The translations under genes were made by a program, and so were the position numbers. From NCBI GenBank assembly GCA_963779805.1, contig CAVZZN010000016.1, forward strand, positions 501,637 through 565,636: 64,000 nt of DNA, written 5' to 3'. The notes under the pieces are model-generated. The model did no database searches. It was given only the letters and a program-made list of their open reading frames with translations, and was not told the DNA's origin. The DNA comes from CAIWHR01 sp963779805. GTDB lineage: Bacteria; Pseudomonadota; Gammaproteobacteria; Burkholderiales; Casimicrobiaceae. Positions 1 to 10,200 of the stretch are shown here, in pieces (positions within the stretch are counted from its first letter, which is position 1; each line of letters opens with the position of its first letter).

Positions 1-757
1 CAGCCAGACCAGGTCGAGTACGAGTCTCGGTCATCCTTGGCCGGCAGGTACGTGAACTTCGTCTTCCCGTCGCTACGGTGCTCGACGGTGAGCGTGCCGC
101 AAGTACTTACGCTCTTGCACATCGGAATCGGCGGCGTCAGCGTTCGCGTGAACGTAGACGACGCGCCCGGAGCGAGCGATGCGATCGTACCGACCGTGAC
201 GTCATCACCGGGATAGGGCGGCGTCGCGCGTCCGTGACCGTGATATTGGTCAGCGTGATCCCGCCGGTGTTCGTCACGACGTAGTTGAACGTCACCGCGC
301 CCCCGGTAGCGATCGACGTCTTGTCGACCGACTTCACGAGCTTCAGCCCCGGCGCCGGCGGATTGCAGTAGCTTGACGGATCGCTGGCCGAGGCCCGGGA
401 TCGTCACCGTGCCGATGTTGGTGTACGCCGCGTGCGGCGGCAGGGTCCCGCTGGCGGTGCAGGAATCGGCGACCGTGTGGACGCCCGCGGGTGCCGGCAA
501 CTCAGGTTGAGCGCCGTACCCGTGGCCGCCATGTTCGGCACGCCGGCAGCGTTCGGATCTTTGGCACCCCCGCCGTTGGTCCGCTTCACGATCGTCACGG
601 CCGGCGTCGGCGGGTTGCAGTACGCCGACGGATCGGTCGCGCTGGCGCCGGGGATGGTCACCTTGCCCGTGTTCACGTAACCGGGGCGCGGCGACTCGCT
701 GCCGTTGTGCGTGCACACGCCGGCCACGATCTTGCCCAGGTCGGGGGGCAGCGCCAA
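1..757 (-). pseudogene. DUF11-repeat surface protein fragment, truncated and frameshifted
   Basis: This is the remains of a second DUF11 (conserved repeat, TIGR01451-type) protein downstream of and parallel to the intact one. From the right, frames read GYVNTGKVTIPGASATDPSA, then a VTIVKRTNGGG repeat start, then a KSVDKTSIATGG repeat with VTNTGG and ITLTNITVTDA. At least two frame changes occur (near 490-530 and near 220). One repeat is collapsed: the segment between 'GVPN' and 'ATGTALNL', about 60 residues in the intact gene, is missing. No ATG precedes the fragment, so the 5' end is lost. Its 3' end runs off the window. Relation to the neighbour is seen directly from shared repeat sequence; that it is non-functional is inference. 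Confidence 0.7.
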
Positions 758-805
758 TGAGCAAGCGCGGGTCCAGCATTCGCCGAACCCGCGCTTATTG
801 GCGCT
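750..805. repeat. Imperfect inverted repeat between the two DUF11 genes
   Basis: The left arm (750-772) and right arm (787-805) are complementary over 19 bp. The left arm carries a 4-nt insertion (GAGC, 759-762) after AGCGCCAAT. The loop is 14 nt. It lies 40 bp past the stop of the intact DUF11 gene and exactly where the truncated copy loses its 5' end. It could be a terminator without a U-tract, or the scar of a recombination event. Confidence 0.6.
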
Positions 806-844
806 ACACGCGAACTGGTCAATCGACCCAGTCGCTTCCTCAGC

Positions 845-3800
845 CTACGGGCACTTCAGATTCAACTTGGAGATCTTGAACGCATCCTCCGGAGTTGTGT
901 CTGTGGCGAGCGCCGAGATCACGAGCACGTTGCCTGACACCTTCCCGGCGTTGACGTCCGCCCACCGCGATGTAACCGTTGTCGACGTCAGATTCTCCTC
1001 ATACAAGCCAAGACTGCTCAAGAGCGAATCACTCAACGTCTGGTGGTTGTTGAACGGATCCGTCTTAGTCCCCACCCACACCGACATGTCGCTATCGGCT
1101 CCGATCGAGTCCAGGAACGTCCGGGTCACGATCACCGGCTGCGTGAATTCGAACAGCACGTAATTGTTCGTGCCGCCGATGTTGTCCACCTTGTGCTTCG
1201 GGCTGGCGCCGTCACCCTCGGTGTTATCGGTCACGCCCAGGCCCGGTCCGTACACCCCCAGGTAGGCCGCTGCCCACGCCCCGTTGGTCCCATTGACCCG
1301 GCTGAACGCACTGGCCTTCACCGACACGCCGTTGTCGAACGCGAACTGCCGAATGTTACCCAACGTCCCCGACGACGCCGTATTGCCCGTGAACTGGTAG
1401 CTGGTTGCCACGCACGATCCTGCCGAGCACTTGGTGTCGAGCTTGTTGATCTTGAACGAGTCGTTGGTGCCGCCCTCCCTCGCCCCAATGATGAGCACGT
1501 TGCCCACCACGTTGCCAGCGTTGAGGTCGGCCCACCGCGACCCGGACCCGACCGTAGTGTCGTTGTTCTCCTTCACCGCAAGGCCGGCCAGCAGCGCATC
1601 ACTCAACGTCAGATGGTTGTTGAACGGATCCGTCTTCGTTCCGACCCACACCGTGATGTCGCTATCGGCGCCCAGGTAGTCCAGGAACGCACGGTCCACA
1701 ATCACCGAACTGGAGAACTCGAACAGCACGTAGTTGACCGTGCCGCCGATGTTGTCCACCACGTGCCGGTTGTTGCTGCCGTCACCTTCGGTGTTGTCGG
1801 TGACGCCCAGGCCCAACGAATACAGCCCAAGGTAGGCGTTTGACCACGCGCCGGTGGTGGTATTCCGGCTGAAGCCACTGGCCTTCACCGAAATGCCGTT
1901 GGCCGTGAACGTCCGAATGTTGCCCGCCGTCCCCGACGTCGCCGTGTTGCCCGAGAACACGAACTCACTCGGCGCGCACACGCAAGTGTAGTCGCCGGTG
2001 TCCGTCTTCGTCCCGGCATCGTTGGTCGTCACCGCCGCCGTGTTGGTGATCTTGCTCCCGTCGCACACGCCGGCCGGCATGCCCGTGGTCGTCTTCACCA
2101 CGATGGTCCGAACCTGCCCGCCCGCAAGGTCGCCAAACGGACAGTTCACGACATCGTTGACGATGGTGCAAGCATTGCCGGGGTTGCCGCCGGTGTCGAA
2201 CGTCCAGCTCAGCACTCCACCCTTGGTCGGCAACGGATCGTTGACAACCACGTTGTGTGCCACACCGGGACCACCGCTCGTGACGACGATGGTGAACTTC
2301 ATCGTGTCACCAGGGTTGAGACTTGCGTTGTCCGGCGTCTTCACGATGGTGATGCTGGGTGGCTGACACGTGTAGTCGCCGGTATCGATCCTGTTGGACA
2401 GCCCCGTGCCTGTCAGCGTCGCGGTGTTGTTGAGCTTGGCCCCGGTGCACGCAGTGGCATTCGCTCCGGCCGCCGCGTTGGTCGCGACGACCACCGTTCT
2501 AGTCTGCCCGTTGGCGAGATTGCCGAATGGGCAATTCAGAACGTTCGATACGATGGTGCACACTGCGCCAGGATTGGTGGAAATGGTCCAGGTGTTCAGA
2601 TTGCCCAACGTCGGCAGCGGATCGTTGAGCACGACGTTGTTCGCCGTTCCGGGACCCGTGCTCGTCACCACCATCGTGAAGCTGATGTTGTCGCCGATGT
2701 TGTAGGTGCCGTTCTTCGGGCTCTTCGTCAGCGTAAAGCTGCCCAGCGGCGTGCAATTGAGCGAGCCGCTGTCCCGCGCAGTCAGCCCGCCGTCCGCGGC
2801 AGCGATCGCCGCCGGATTCGACTGCAACTGGCAGGCGCCAGTCGGCGTCGTTGCGGCGGTCTTCACCGTGACGGTAACCGATCCTTGCGGCGCGATGTTC
2901 CCCAAGCTGCAATCCAGGGCGTTGCCCACGATCGGGTTGACGCACGTGCCCTGGGTGGTCGTCGCGGTCGTCCAAGTGAGCCCACCGTTCACAGGGAGCA
3001 CGTCGGCGAGCTTCACATTGGTCGCCGTTGCCGAACCGGCAGGCGCGGGATTGCTGACCACGATCGTGAAGGTGAGCTGGGACCCTTGTGCAAACGTGTC
3101 GCCATCCGGGGTCTTCACGACCTTCAGTTGCGGCGGCGGGTTGCAGTAGCTCGACGGATCGGTGGCGGATGCACCGGGGATCGTCACCGTGCCGATGTTG
3201 GTGTACGCCGTGCGCGGCGGCTGCGTGCCGTTCGCCGTGCAGGAGTTGGCGACCGTGTGCACACCCGCCGGCGGCGCCAGCGTGAGGTTCAGCGCCGTGC
3301 CGGTCGCGGTGTACAGCCACACCTCGCCCGGATTGAACGTGGTGTCGCCGTTGCCGGTGATTTCCGAGGTATACGTGGGCGTCACGCCGGTGGTGTTGTC
3401 GGTCACCACCACATTCGCCCGCGGAATCGACGTGTTACCGGTGTTGGTGACCTTGTACGTCCAGGTCACCGTTGCGCCGGAAGCGACGTTCGGCACACCG
3501 GTCGCGTTCGGATCGTTCGCGTCGGAACCGTTCGTGTACTTGACGATGGTCACGGCCGGCGCCGGCGGGTTGCAGTAGCTCGAGGGATCGCTGGCGGAGG
3601 TACCCGGGATCGTCACCGTGCCGATGTTGGTGTACGCCGTGCGCGGCGGCTGGGTGCCGTTCGCCGTGCAGGAGTTGGCGACCGTGTGCACACCCGCCGG
3701 CGGCGCCAGCGTGAGGTTCAGCGCCGTGCCGGTCGCGGTGTACAGCCACACCTCGCCCGGATTGAACGTGGTGTCGCCGTTGCCGGTGATTTCCGAGGTG

Positions 3801-5869
3801 TACGTGGGCGTCACACCGGTGGTGTTGTCGGTCACCACCACATTCGCCCGCGGAATCGACGTGTTACCGGTGTTGGTGACCTTGTACGTCCAGGTCACCG
3901 TTGCGCCGGAAGCGACGTTCGGCACACCGGTCGCGTTCGGATCGTTCGCGTCGTAACCATTCGTGTACTTGACGATGGACACGCCCGGCTTCAAGCAGTC
4001 GATCGAGCCGAAGTCTTGAGCGACGAGACCGCCGTCCGCGAAGGCAACCGCGGCCGGGTTGGGCTGCAGTTGGCATGCGCTTGCAGGTGTCTGTGCCGTA
4101 CTGAGCACGGTCACCGTGACGGAACTGCCCGCCGCGATCGAGCCGAGGTTGCAGGACAGCGCGTTCGCCGCGATCGGGTTGACGCAGGAGCCTTGGGTGG
4201 TGCTCGCGGACGACCACACCAGACCGCCATTGTCAGGCAACGTGTCGAACAGGCCCACATTGGCCGCGATGCCCGTGCCCGGGTTGGTGACCTTGATCGT
4301 GAAGCTCACCTGCGTGCCCGACGTGAAGGTCCCGTTCTTCGGCAGCTTCTCGACCTTCAGTTGCGGCGGGCACGTCAGGTTGATCGTGACGGGGCCCGCC
4401 GTGTTGTTTTCGCTGTTCGCGTCGTTGCCGGAGGTGACGATCGCACGGTTGTTGATGGCCGGACAGCTCGCCGACGTCGTGGTCGCGGACAGCGTGATCG
4501 TGCGGCTCGTCCCGGCAGCCATGGTCGGCCACAAGCAGGAGAGCGTGCCCGCAGTGATCGAGCATGCCCCTTGATCGGGACCGCCGATCGTCCAGGTCAG
4601 GTTCGGGGGCAGCGGATCCGTCAGGATGACGTTGAACGAGTCATCGGGCCCGTTCGCGGTCACCGTGATCCGATAGGTGGCCGTAGCACCAACGGTGAGG
4701 TCCGGCGTGTCGGTGGTCTTCGTGATCGACACGTCGCCGCGCGGCGCGAACGTCACGTGCTCCCACTGCCTGATCACCTGGATGCCGGAATCGGGGGCGA
4801 ATTGAAGCGGGGTGACGACCGGCGTGTTGCCCTGGAAGCTGACCACGTACAAGCCTGGTGTCGGGTGGTTGGCGCCGGAGCAGGCTGTCTGGATGTCGCT
4901 GCTCGGGCTGCCGCACGGGAATTCCTGCGTGATCAGGATCTGGTTCGCATAGGGCGCGAAGTCCGCGGCCGGTACGCGCAGGACGTGGTCGTCCTGATAC
5001 GCGATGCCGAAGAAATCGGCGCCGGGCTTGATGATGTCGATGTCTTCCGCCTTGACGGGATAGCGCACGCCGTCCGGCCCGGTGAAGGAGAGGTCCCATT
5101 GCGTGACGGTACCGTCCGGCTTGATGGTGTAGATGTAGCCGTTCCTGTCGAGCTGCAGGTTGAACGTCTCGGCGCCGGCCACGATGCTGCCGGCCCACGG
5201 ACCGTAGATCGCGTTGTTCGGCAGCGTGATCATGCCTTCGAGGGCCTTGCCCGGAATGGTCGCGACCTTGACAGCGCTGCCGTCTGCGCTGATGCGCCAG
5301 ACGCCGCCGCCGTGCGGATCGTCACCATTGCCGGTCACGACGATGAGGTCGCCACCGAACGCACAGCCGCGATCGATGTAGAAGCTGCCGCGCAGCAGGT
5401 AGGGCTCGCCCGGCAGCGACACCCAGCTCGAGTTGGCGGCAGTGCCTGGGTTGTTGAGCGCGGGTGGGAGGATGTTCCCGGCCGGGTCCATGCGGACGAT
5501 TTCGCCCGGGTGACCATTGCCGGTGAACACCGTCCCCACGGGATACTGCTGGCACCCGGCGGAACTGCGCGTGCTGGCGATCTTGAGCTCGTCGGTGAGC
5601 CCGTGCAGGGCCGAGAACTGCTGGACGGTGCCCGTCGCGACGTTGATGAGGTTGAGGTTCCATGGCTCACCGCTCGGGTAGTTCGCAGAGAGGATGAGGT
5701 TGCCCCCGTTGGGCTCGTGATAATCGATCCCGATCGGCGCGTTGCCGTTGAAATTGGAGAACGTATTGAAATGGAGGCCTTGAGCTCCGACGCCCGCCGC
5801 CCAAATAAGGAGGGTGAGGATCAGCATTAGGCCGGAGGCCATGCCAGTAGGCTTAACGGCTCGCTTCAT
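845..5869 (-). CDS. Large secreted DUF11-repeat protein (1674 aa)
   Basis: Secreted or surface protein of unknown precise role. Residues 1-29 form a signal peptide (MKRAVKPTG, then a hydrophobic run ending AGVGAQG). Residues about 30-395 look like a repeated-blade, NHL/gluconolactonase-like region. Residues about 400-1290 are successive DUF11 Ig-like modules marked by 'VTNTGN', 'LTKSPKNGTYN' and 'VVTDN' motifs and stray cysteines. Residues about 1301-1485 and 1491-1674 are two copies of a C-terminal module (FSGNTATSGTAGN / FTGNTASSGTLGN, each with GLGVTDNTEGDG and WVGTKTDPFNNH). The start is supported by AGGGAG upstream of ATG. DUF11 proteins are often cell-surface or adhesion proteins; no anchoring or sorting motif is evident here. 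It stands alone upstream of its truncated paralogue. Confidence 0.85.
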   Translation of the reverse strand: MKRAVKPTGMASGLMLILTLLIWAAGVGAQGLHFNTFSNFNGNAPIGIDYHEPNGGNLILSANYPSGEPWNLNLINVATGTVQQFSALHGLTDELKIASTRSSAGCQQYPVGTVFTGNGHPGEIVRMDPAGNILPPALNNPGTAANSSWVSLPGEPYLLRGSFYIDRGCAFGGDLIVVTGNGDDPHGGGVWRISADGSAVKVATIPGKALEGMITLPNNAIYGPWAGSIVAGAETFNLQLDRNGYIYTIKPDGTVTQWDLSFTGPDGVRYPVKAEDIDIIKPGADFFGIAYQDDHVLRVPAADFAPYANQILITQEFPCGSPSSDIQTACSGANHPTPGLYVVSFQGNTPVVTPLQFAPDSGIQVIRQWEHVTFAPRGDVSITKTTDTPDLTVGATATYRITVTANGPDDSFNVILTDPLPPNLTWTIGGPDQGACSITAGTLSCLWPTMAAGTSRTITLSATTTSASCPAINNRAIVTSGNDANSENNTAGPVTINLTCPPQLKVEKLPKNGTFTSGTQVSFTIKVTNPGTGIAANVGLFDTLPDNGGLVWSSASTTQGSCVNPIAANALSCNLGSIAAGSSVTVTVLSTAQTPASACQLQPNPAAVAFADGGLVAQDFGSIDCLKPGVSIVKYTNGYDANDPNATGVPNVASGATVTWTYKVTNTGNTSIPRANVVVTDNTTGVTPTYTSEITGNGDTTFNPGEVWLYTATGTALNLTLAPPAGVHTVANSCTANGTQPPRTAYTNIGTVTIPGTSASDPSSYCNPPAPAVTIVKYTNGSDANDPNATGVPNVASGATVTWTYKVTNTGNTSIPRANVVVTDNTTGVTPTYTSEITGNGDTTFNPGEVWLYTATGTALNLTLAPPAGVHTVANSCTANGTQPPRTAYTNIGTVTIPGASATDPSSYCNPPPQLKVVKTPDGDTFAQGSQLTFTIVVSNPAPAGSATATNVKLADVLPVNGGLTWTTATTTQGTCVNPIVGNALDCSLGNIAPQGSVTVTVKTAATTPTGACQLQSNPAAIAAADGGLTARDSGSLNCTPLGSFTLTKSPKNGTYNIGDNISFTMVVTSTGPGTANNVVLNDPLPTLGNLNTWTISTNPGAVCTIVSNVLNCPFGNLANGQTRTVVVATNAAAGANATACTGAKLNNTATLTGTGLSNRIDTGDYTCQPPSITIVKTPDNASLNPGDTMKFTIVVTSGGPGVAHNVVVNDPLPTKGGVLSWTFDTGGNPGNACTIVNDVVNCPFGDLAGGQVRTIVVKTTTGMPAGVCDGSKITNTAAVTTNDAGTKTDTGDYTCVCAPSEFVFSGNTATSGTAGNIRTFTANGISVKASGFSRNTTTGAWSNAYLGLYSLGLGVTDNTEGDGSNNRHVVDNIGGTVNYVLFEFSSSVIVDRAFLDYLGADSDITVWVGTKTDPFNNHLTLSDALLAGLAVKENNDTTVGSGSRWADLNAGNVVGNVLIIGAREGGTNDSFKINKLDTKCSAGSCVATSYQFTGNTASSGTLGNIRQFAFDNGVSVKASAFSRVNGTNGAWAAAYLGVYGPGLGVTDNTEGDGASPKHKVDNIGGTNNYVLFEFTQPVIVTRTFLDSIGADSDMSVWVGTKTDPFNNHQTLSDSLLSSLGLYEENLTSTTVTSRWADVNAGKVSGNVLVISALATDTTPEDAFKISKLNLKCP
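3140..3995 (-). repeat. Two near-identical 429-bp tandem repeats inside the DUF11 gene
   Basis: The codons for two adjacent DUF11 modules repeat with a period of 429 bp (143 residues); for example the GTGCCGTTCGCCGTGCAGGA stretch begins at 3225 and again at 3654. Nucleotide identity is very high over about 400 bp, far above that of the other modules. This suggests recent duplication or gene conversion, and it is also a place where assemblies collapse. Confidence 0.85.
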
Positions 5870-5946
5870 TGTGTTCTCCCTCGATTCGAGTTATCGGGCC
5901 GACTGCCTGGTGTTTGGCCGACGCCGGGTTGCACGCATCCGCGCTC

Positions 5947-5962
5947 CCATGTCTTGACATGG
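5947..5962. promoter_or_regulatory. 16-bp palindrome upstream of the DUF11 gene
   Basis: CCATGTC-TT-GACATGG is a perfect 7-bp inverted repeat with a 2-nt centre, about 78 bp upstream of the DUF11 start codon. The position suits a transcription-factor operator. No regulator is assigned. Confidence 0.4.
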
Positions 5963-6493
5963 ATGCGTTCTCACGGAAGTCGGAAAGGCAACGATCGTTC
6001 CATGAATCGCAACCCTTTGTGATGCCTAGCATTTGGCGCACGACATGTCCCTGAGGTCGAGCACTCCTGTAAGGTTGGTCGACACTGCATCGGCGCGCAA
6101 CTCAGCGCTTCGTGGCGACGACGCTCTACACACGTGCACTTGGTAGACGACAACCCGTGGTCGCTTTCTCTGGCTGTCTGGAGCAGTGGAGGATGGTCTC
6201 GGCGTTCGCGACGCGAGCACGCGGTTGCGCAATGCACGCCGTTCGGTGCGCAGAGAGTGGCCCGGGCCCACTTGCACGGAGACGGCCCATGGCGTTCCCT
6301 GAAGAACGCGGCCGGCCGGCGGAGCGTGCGCTGGCCGCGGTGGTGCAGGAAGCCCACGTGGACGGAACGTCGACGCGCTGTCTACGAATGCGTAGAGGCG
6401 CCCGGATCGACAGGCGCCGGGTGGCGCGGAGCGCCTGGCGGCGACATCCCCCCGCCGTGGCGGAGCCGCTGTTGGCGATCGCGTTCCCGCGGC
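5963..6493. other. Non-coding stretch between DUF11 gene and IS66 remnant
   Basis: No supportable gene. Open frames here are arginine-rich, overlap one another on both strands and show no recognisable family. The right part probably belongs to the outer end of the IS66 element. Confidence 0.5.
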
Positions 6494-7262
6494 GTGAGCG
6501 TCTGGGCAAGTCACCGTACCCGGCGGCCCAGCTTAGGTCAGACGCGACGCCGGTACCCAACTCTGGGGTAGCAGGTCGTGCACCCGGCTCGCAGGCTGGG
6601 TGGGCTGCCGCTCGAGGACATCCTTGAGGTACTGGTAGGGATCGTGGCCTCGAGCGCCTCAACGCGATCGGCCGGATCCGATTTTCCACCCAGTTGTTGT
6701 CGATTGGCAGAGCACCGTCATCGAGGAATCGCGTCAGCGCAGGCCATCGGCCCAAGCTTGTACTCGATGGCCTTCATGTCGGTTCCGGCCGTCGCTTTCT
6801 GCCACTGCACCAGCAGCCATTCGCGCAACTTGTCCGCGATAGGCTCCGACTCCAGTTGTCGCAGCCGCGCTCTTCGACACCGAGCTCCCGTGCCCGACGT
6901 TCGACCTCATAGAGTGCACCGAACAACTTCAGTGCCTCCTCCGCCAACGGGCTTGTGTGGTTGATCCACAGCTCGTTGAACTTTCTGCGTGCGTGGGCGA
7001 GGCAGCCGACCTCGGTCACGCCGGCCGCGATAGCGCTTTGTATCCGGAGCAGTCGGCGCAAGTCAGCTTGCCCGACCGAGGCTCGAGAAACGCCTTCGGA
7101 TGCACCGCGCCGCGGCCATCCGCGAAGTCGTACACGACCACCTGGTCGCGACCACGCTCGGCATCGAATTGGGTCGAGCTATAGCTCCAGATGAACGCCC
7201 GGTGCGTTCGGCCCTTGCCGGGCGTGAGCATCGCCACCGGCGTTTCGTCGGCGTACAGCACC
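6494..7262 (-). mobile_element. IS66-family transposase remnant (C-terminal half)
   Basis: Minus-strand frames together give the C-terminal half of an IS66 TnpC transposase. They include YADETPVAMLTPGKGRTH (catalytic Asp region), VVVYDFADGRG, then LAHARRKFNELW, LDDGALPIDNNWVENRIRP and YQYLKDVLERQPTQ, ending in PQSWVPASRLT with a stop at 6533-6535. At least three frame changes separate these pieces, and the N-terminal half plus the accessory orfs are absent. The sequence GGTACGGTGACTTGCCCAGA just past the stop resembles the usual IS66 tail next to the terminal repeat. The truncation at about 7262 lies 35 bp from the pilY1 stop codon. Confidence 0.85.
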
Positions 7263-7297
7263 GCTCGGGTGCGCAGTGCGGGTGCGCAGTGGCGCCG

Positions 7298-10200
7298 TTA
7301 CGGCGAAACCAGCCCCCAGCTGATGCGGTGCCGGCTTGCCGTACCCTGGCCCAGATTGATGTTGTAGCTCTGCACGCCGCCGCTCATCGTCGTGACTTGA
7401 ACCGAGACCGGGGGCGTGGAGACGCTCGCCGTCGGATCCGCCTGCACCATCGCCACGCCCGCGATGCCGGCGCCGATGCTGACGCTCGCGACAGCCGCGC
7501 CGCCGGAGGACAGGAGCGCCGAATTGCCGGTGGTCAGGTCGCGTGCGTACAGCGTCGACGTCAGCGCGGCGGAACACGGGTCCGACCCCGGTTTCGAAAA
7601 CGCGTACGCGACGACATTGACATCCGAATAGACGTCGCTGTTGATCTTCTGGCTTGAATCGATCGCGTCCTGGTACCAACCGCGGCCGGCCCCGCCGGCG
7701 CCGAAGCCCGAAACGCTGATGGCAGACACGGCGTTGAGGTCGGCCCGCGAGTAGGGTGTGGACGGAGCCGGCTCCGGTGTCGCGATGGTGCCGTCCTTGA
7801 TCACGTACAGCGTATTGGTCATCGATGTGTCGGCAAGGTCCGGCTGATCGAGCAGCTTGCCGGTGCCGACGAAGATGTAGCGATCGACGTAGTTGTTCTG
7901 GTCGATTTCGATCCGAACGCCGGTCGTTATCGGCTGCACCGTGCCGCTGGCATCCTTCAGCGTGGCGATCTTCTCGGCCTTCCACTTGCTCGGGTCGGCG
8001 TTCGAAAGATCGAACCGCCACACGTTCCCCTTGAGATCGCCGCCGTATGCCTGCAGCACGTAGGGATTCTGGCGGCTGGACGTAAAGGCGCGGATGGTGC
8101 TGAGCCCGGTCGGGCTGGTGTCGGTGCCGGTATCGCCCGGCAGCGCGATCTTCTTGAGCAGCTCGCCAGACTTGCCTCCCGCGTTCGGGTTGAGGACGTA
8201 CAGGAAGCCCTTGCCACCTGGATTGTTGTATCCCGAGGGAACCAGCACGACCCAGCCGTAGGCCGCAGTTTTCACCAGCGTCGGCGGGTCGAAGACGTAG
8301 CCCAGGTTGGTCTCGGTGAATTCCCACAGCACCTTCGTGGCGGCCGTTGTCTCCGTGTCGGAGGACGAAGCCGGCGGCGGCAGCCCGACCGGGTTGGTGA
8401 CGTCCAGGGCGTAGATCGCGCGACCGCCGGCACCAAGGCCGCCCACCAGTATCGTGCGCCAATCGTTACCGCTTTGCGGGGGGGTGGACGTCTTGGTGTT
8501 CTTGAAATCGACATCCACGACGCGCGGCGTCGCATTGACGTAGAACTTGTGCGCGTACGCCGGAATGCCGCCGCGACGGAAGGCGAGAGCCCCGAGCTGG
8601 AACGCCGGGGCGGGCGCGTGGGCCGAATCGTTCGGGTCGCCTCCGCTGTACAACGCCTTCGGGATATAGGCCCAGGTCTCCACGCCGCCACCGGTCGTCG
8701 TGTCGTTGAAGGCATGCAGCATGCCGTCGTTGGCGCCGACGTAGACCGTCGGCGCGCGCGACGCATTTGCGGCCTTGAACGCGTTGTAGCCGGGATTGGG
8801 GGAGCCCGCCGCCCCGCTGTCGTAATAAGGCCCGTTGGGCGGACCCACCGGGACCGCGGCCGAGTACACGATGTCGCCGAGAATGTGCGATCGGATCCGG
8901 AAGCACGCCGTGCACGGCCCCTCGTTCGACTGGTCGCCACGCAGGTAATTCAGGACGGATTGCGCCGTGGGCGGCGACGGGACGCTGCTCCAACCGGCGA
9001 CGAGGGACGACTGCTGCGCCACGGACAGGTTGGCGCGCCGGAACGGCACCGCATTGTTGCTCGAATCGTTGATGGTTACGATCCGGCGCTGCGTATCCCA
9101 GCCGTTCATGGTGCCGACGACGGCCGCCTGCGCATCCAATTGCGTCGCGGCCGACCAGACCGGTGCGTTGATGGGATTGCCGTCGGCATCGACGGGAAGC
9201 ACGCCGGTGGTGAGGTCGATCGCGTACTTCTTCACGTCGCCCCACAGGCCCGCTTCATAGCTCGTCTCGTACGCGTACTGGTTGCTCGTGCTCAGTTGCG
9301 GCCCGCCGAGGCCCACCGCCGTGCCGGTGCCCGACTGATCGGTGAAGTCGGCGAGCGAAGCGACGAGGGTCTCGGCCAGCTGACGCGAGTTGTCCGCGTT
9401 GAAATACTTGCCCCGACTGTTGATGGCCGCATGCCACATGTCGTCGACGCTCTCCAGTCCGCCCGCTCCCGTGGCCGGCGGCCACTTCGCGGTGCCGGCG
9501 GTGATCGCGTTGATCCCGTCCGGATAGCTGATCGAGCCTCTGGCGCCAATCGTCAGGCCGTAGAAGGTGAGGTGTTGCCACGGTGCAACCGAGTCCTTCA
9601 CCATGTTGGGGACCGACGGACGCAGGTCCCGGATCCAGTAGTACATCGTAAGGTCCGCCATGCTGTTCGTGGTCGCGGTCGAGCCCTCGTAGTACGGCCG
9701 CGGGAAGGTCGAGCCGGGAGTGAAGCCCGTGTTGCCCGGTAGGTTGGGCAGCGCAGGGACGGTCTTGTCGTTGTCGCCCCGGCTCGTGGAGCCGAGCGTG
9801 GCGTTCCAGTACCCGTCCGTCGACATCAGGTGATAGTTCGGCTGGCACCTGCCCGTGCTCGGGTCGAGCGGATCGGTGGCGCCCGGTAGCCCCGTCGCTG
9901 CCAGGTTTCCGGAGAACAGCTCGCCGATGCGCCACAGCGCATCCGGCAAGGGCGTGCCATTGGTCGGAGACACCTTGTACAGGTTCGTGAACCACGACGT
10001 CTTGTTCGCCGTCGTGAAGTCGTTGACGTTCGTGAACAGCGTGCGGTTCTCCCACAGCGTGTGAAAGCCGACCCGCGAGTTCTGGTCGAGGGCGGAGAAG
10101 GCGATGCCGGCGGCTCCCTTCATCGCCTGGACCCGAGTCCGGTAGAACGCGTACCACTTGGCGAAATTCGCCATCTCCTGCGCGTACGTGCGCCCGCTTG

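Noticed and set aside
3140..3995. Possible CRISPR or VNTR array
   Set aside because: The 429-bp period is in-frame protein repeat, with no spacers.
2255..5830. Very long open frame (about 1190 codons) antisense to the DUF11 gene
   Set aside because: Arg/Gly/Val-rich translation mirroring the repeat codons; no family features. It is a shadow of high-GC coding sequence.
6026..6514. Open frame downstream of the IS66 remnant
   Set aside because: Low-complexity Arg/Pro/Ala translation on both strands, with no motif.
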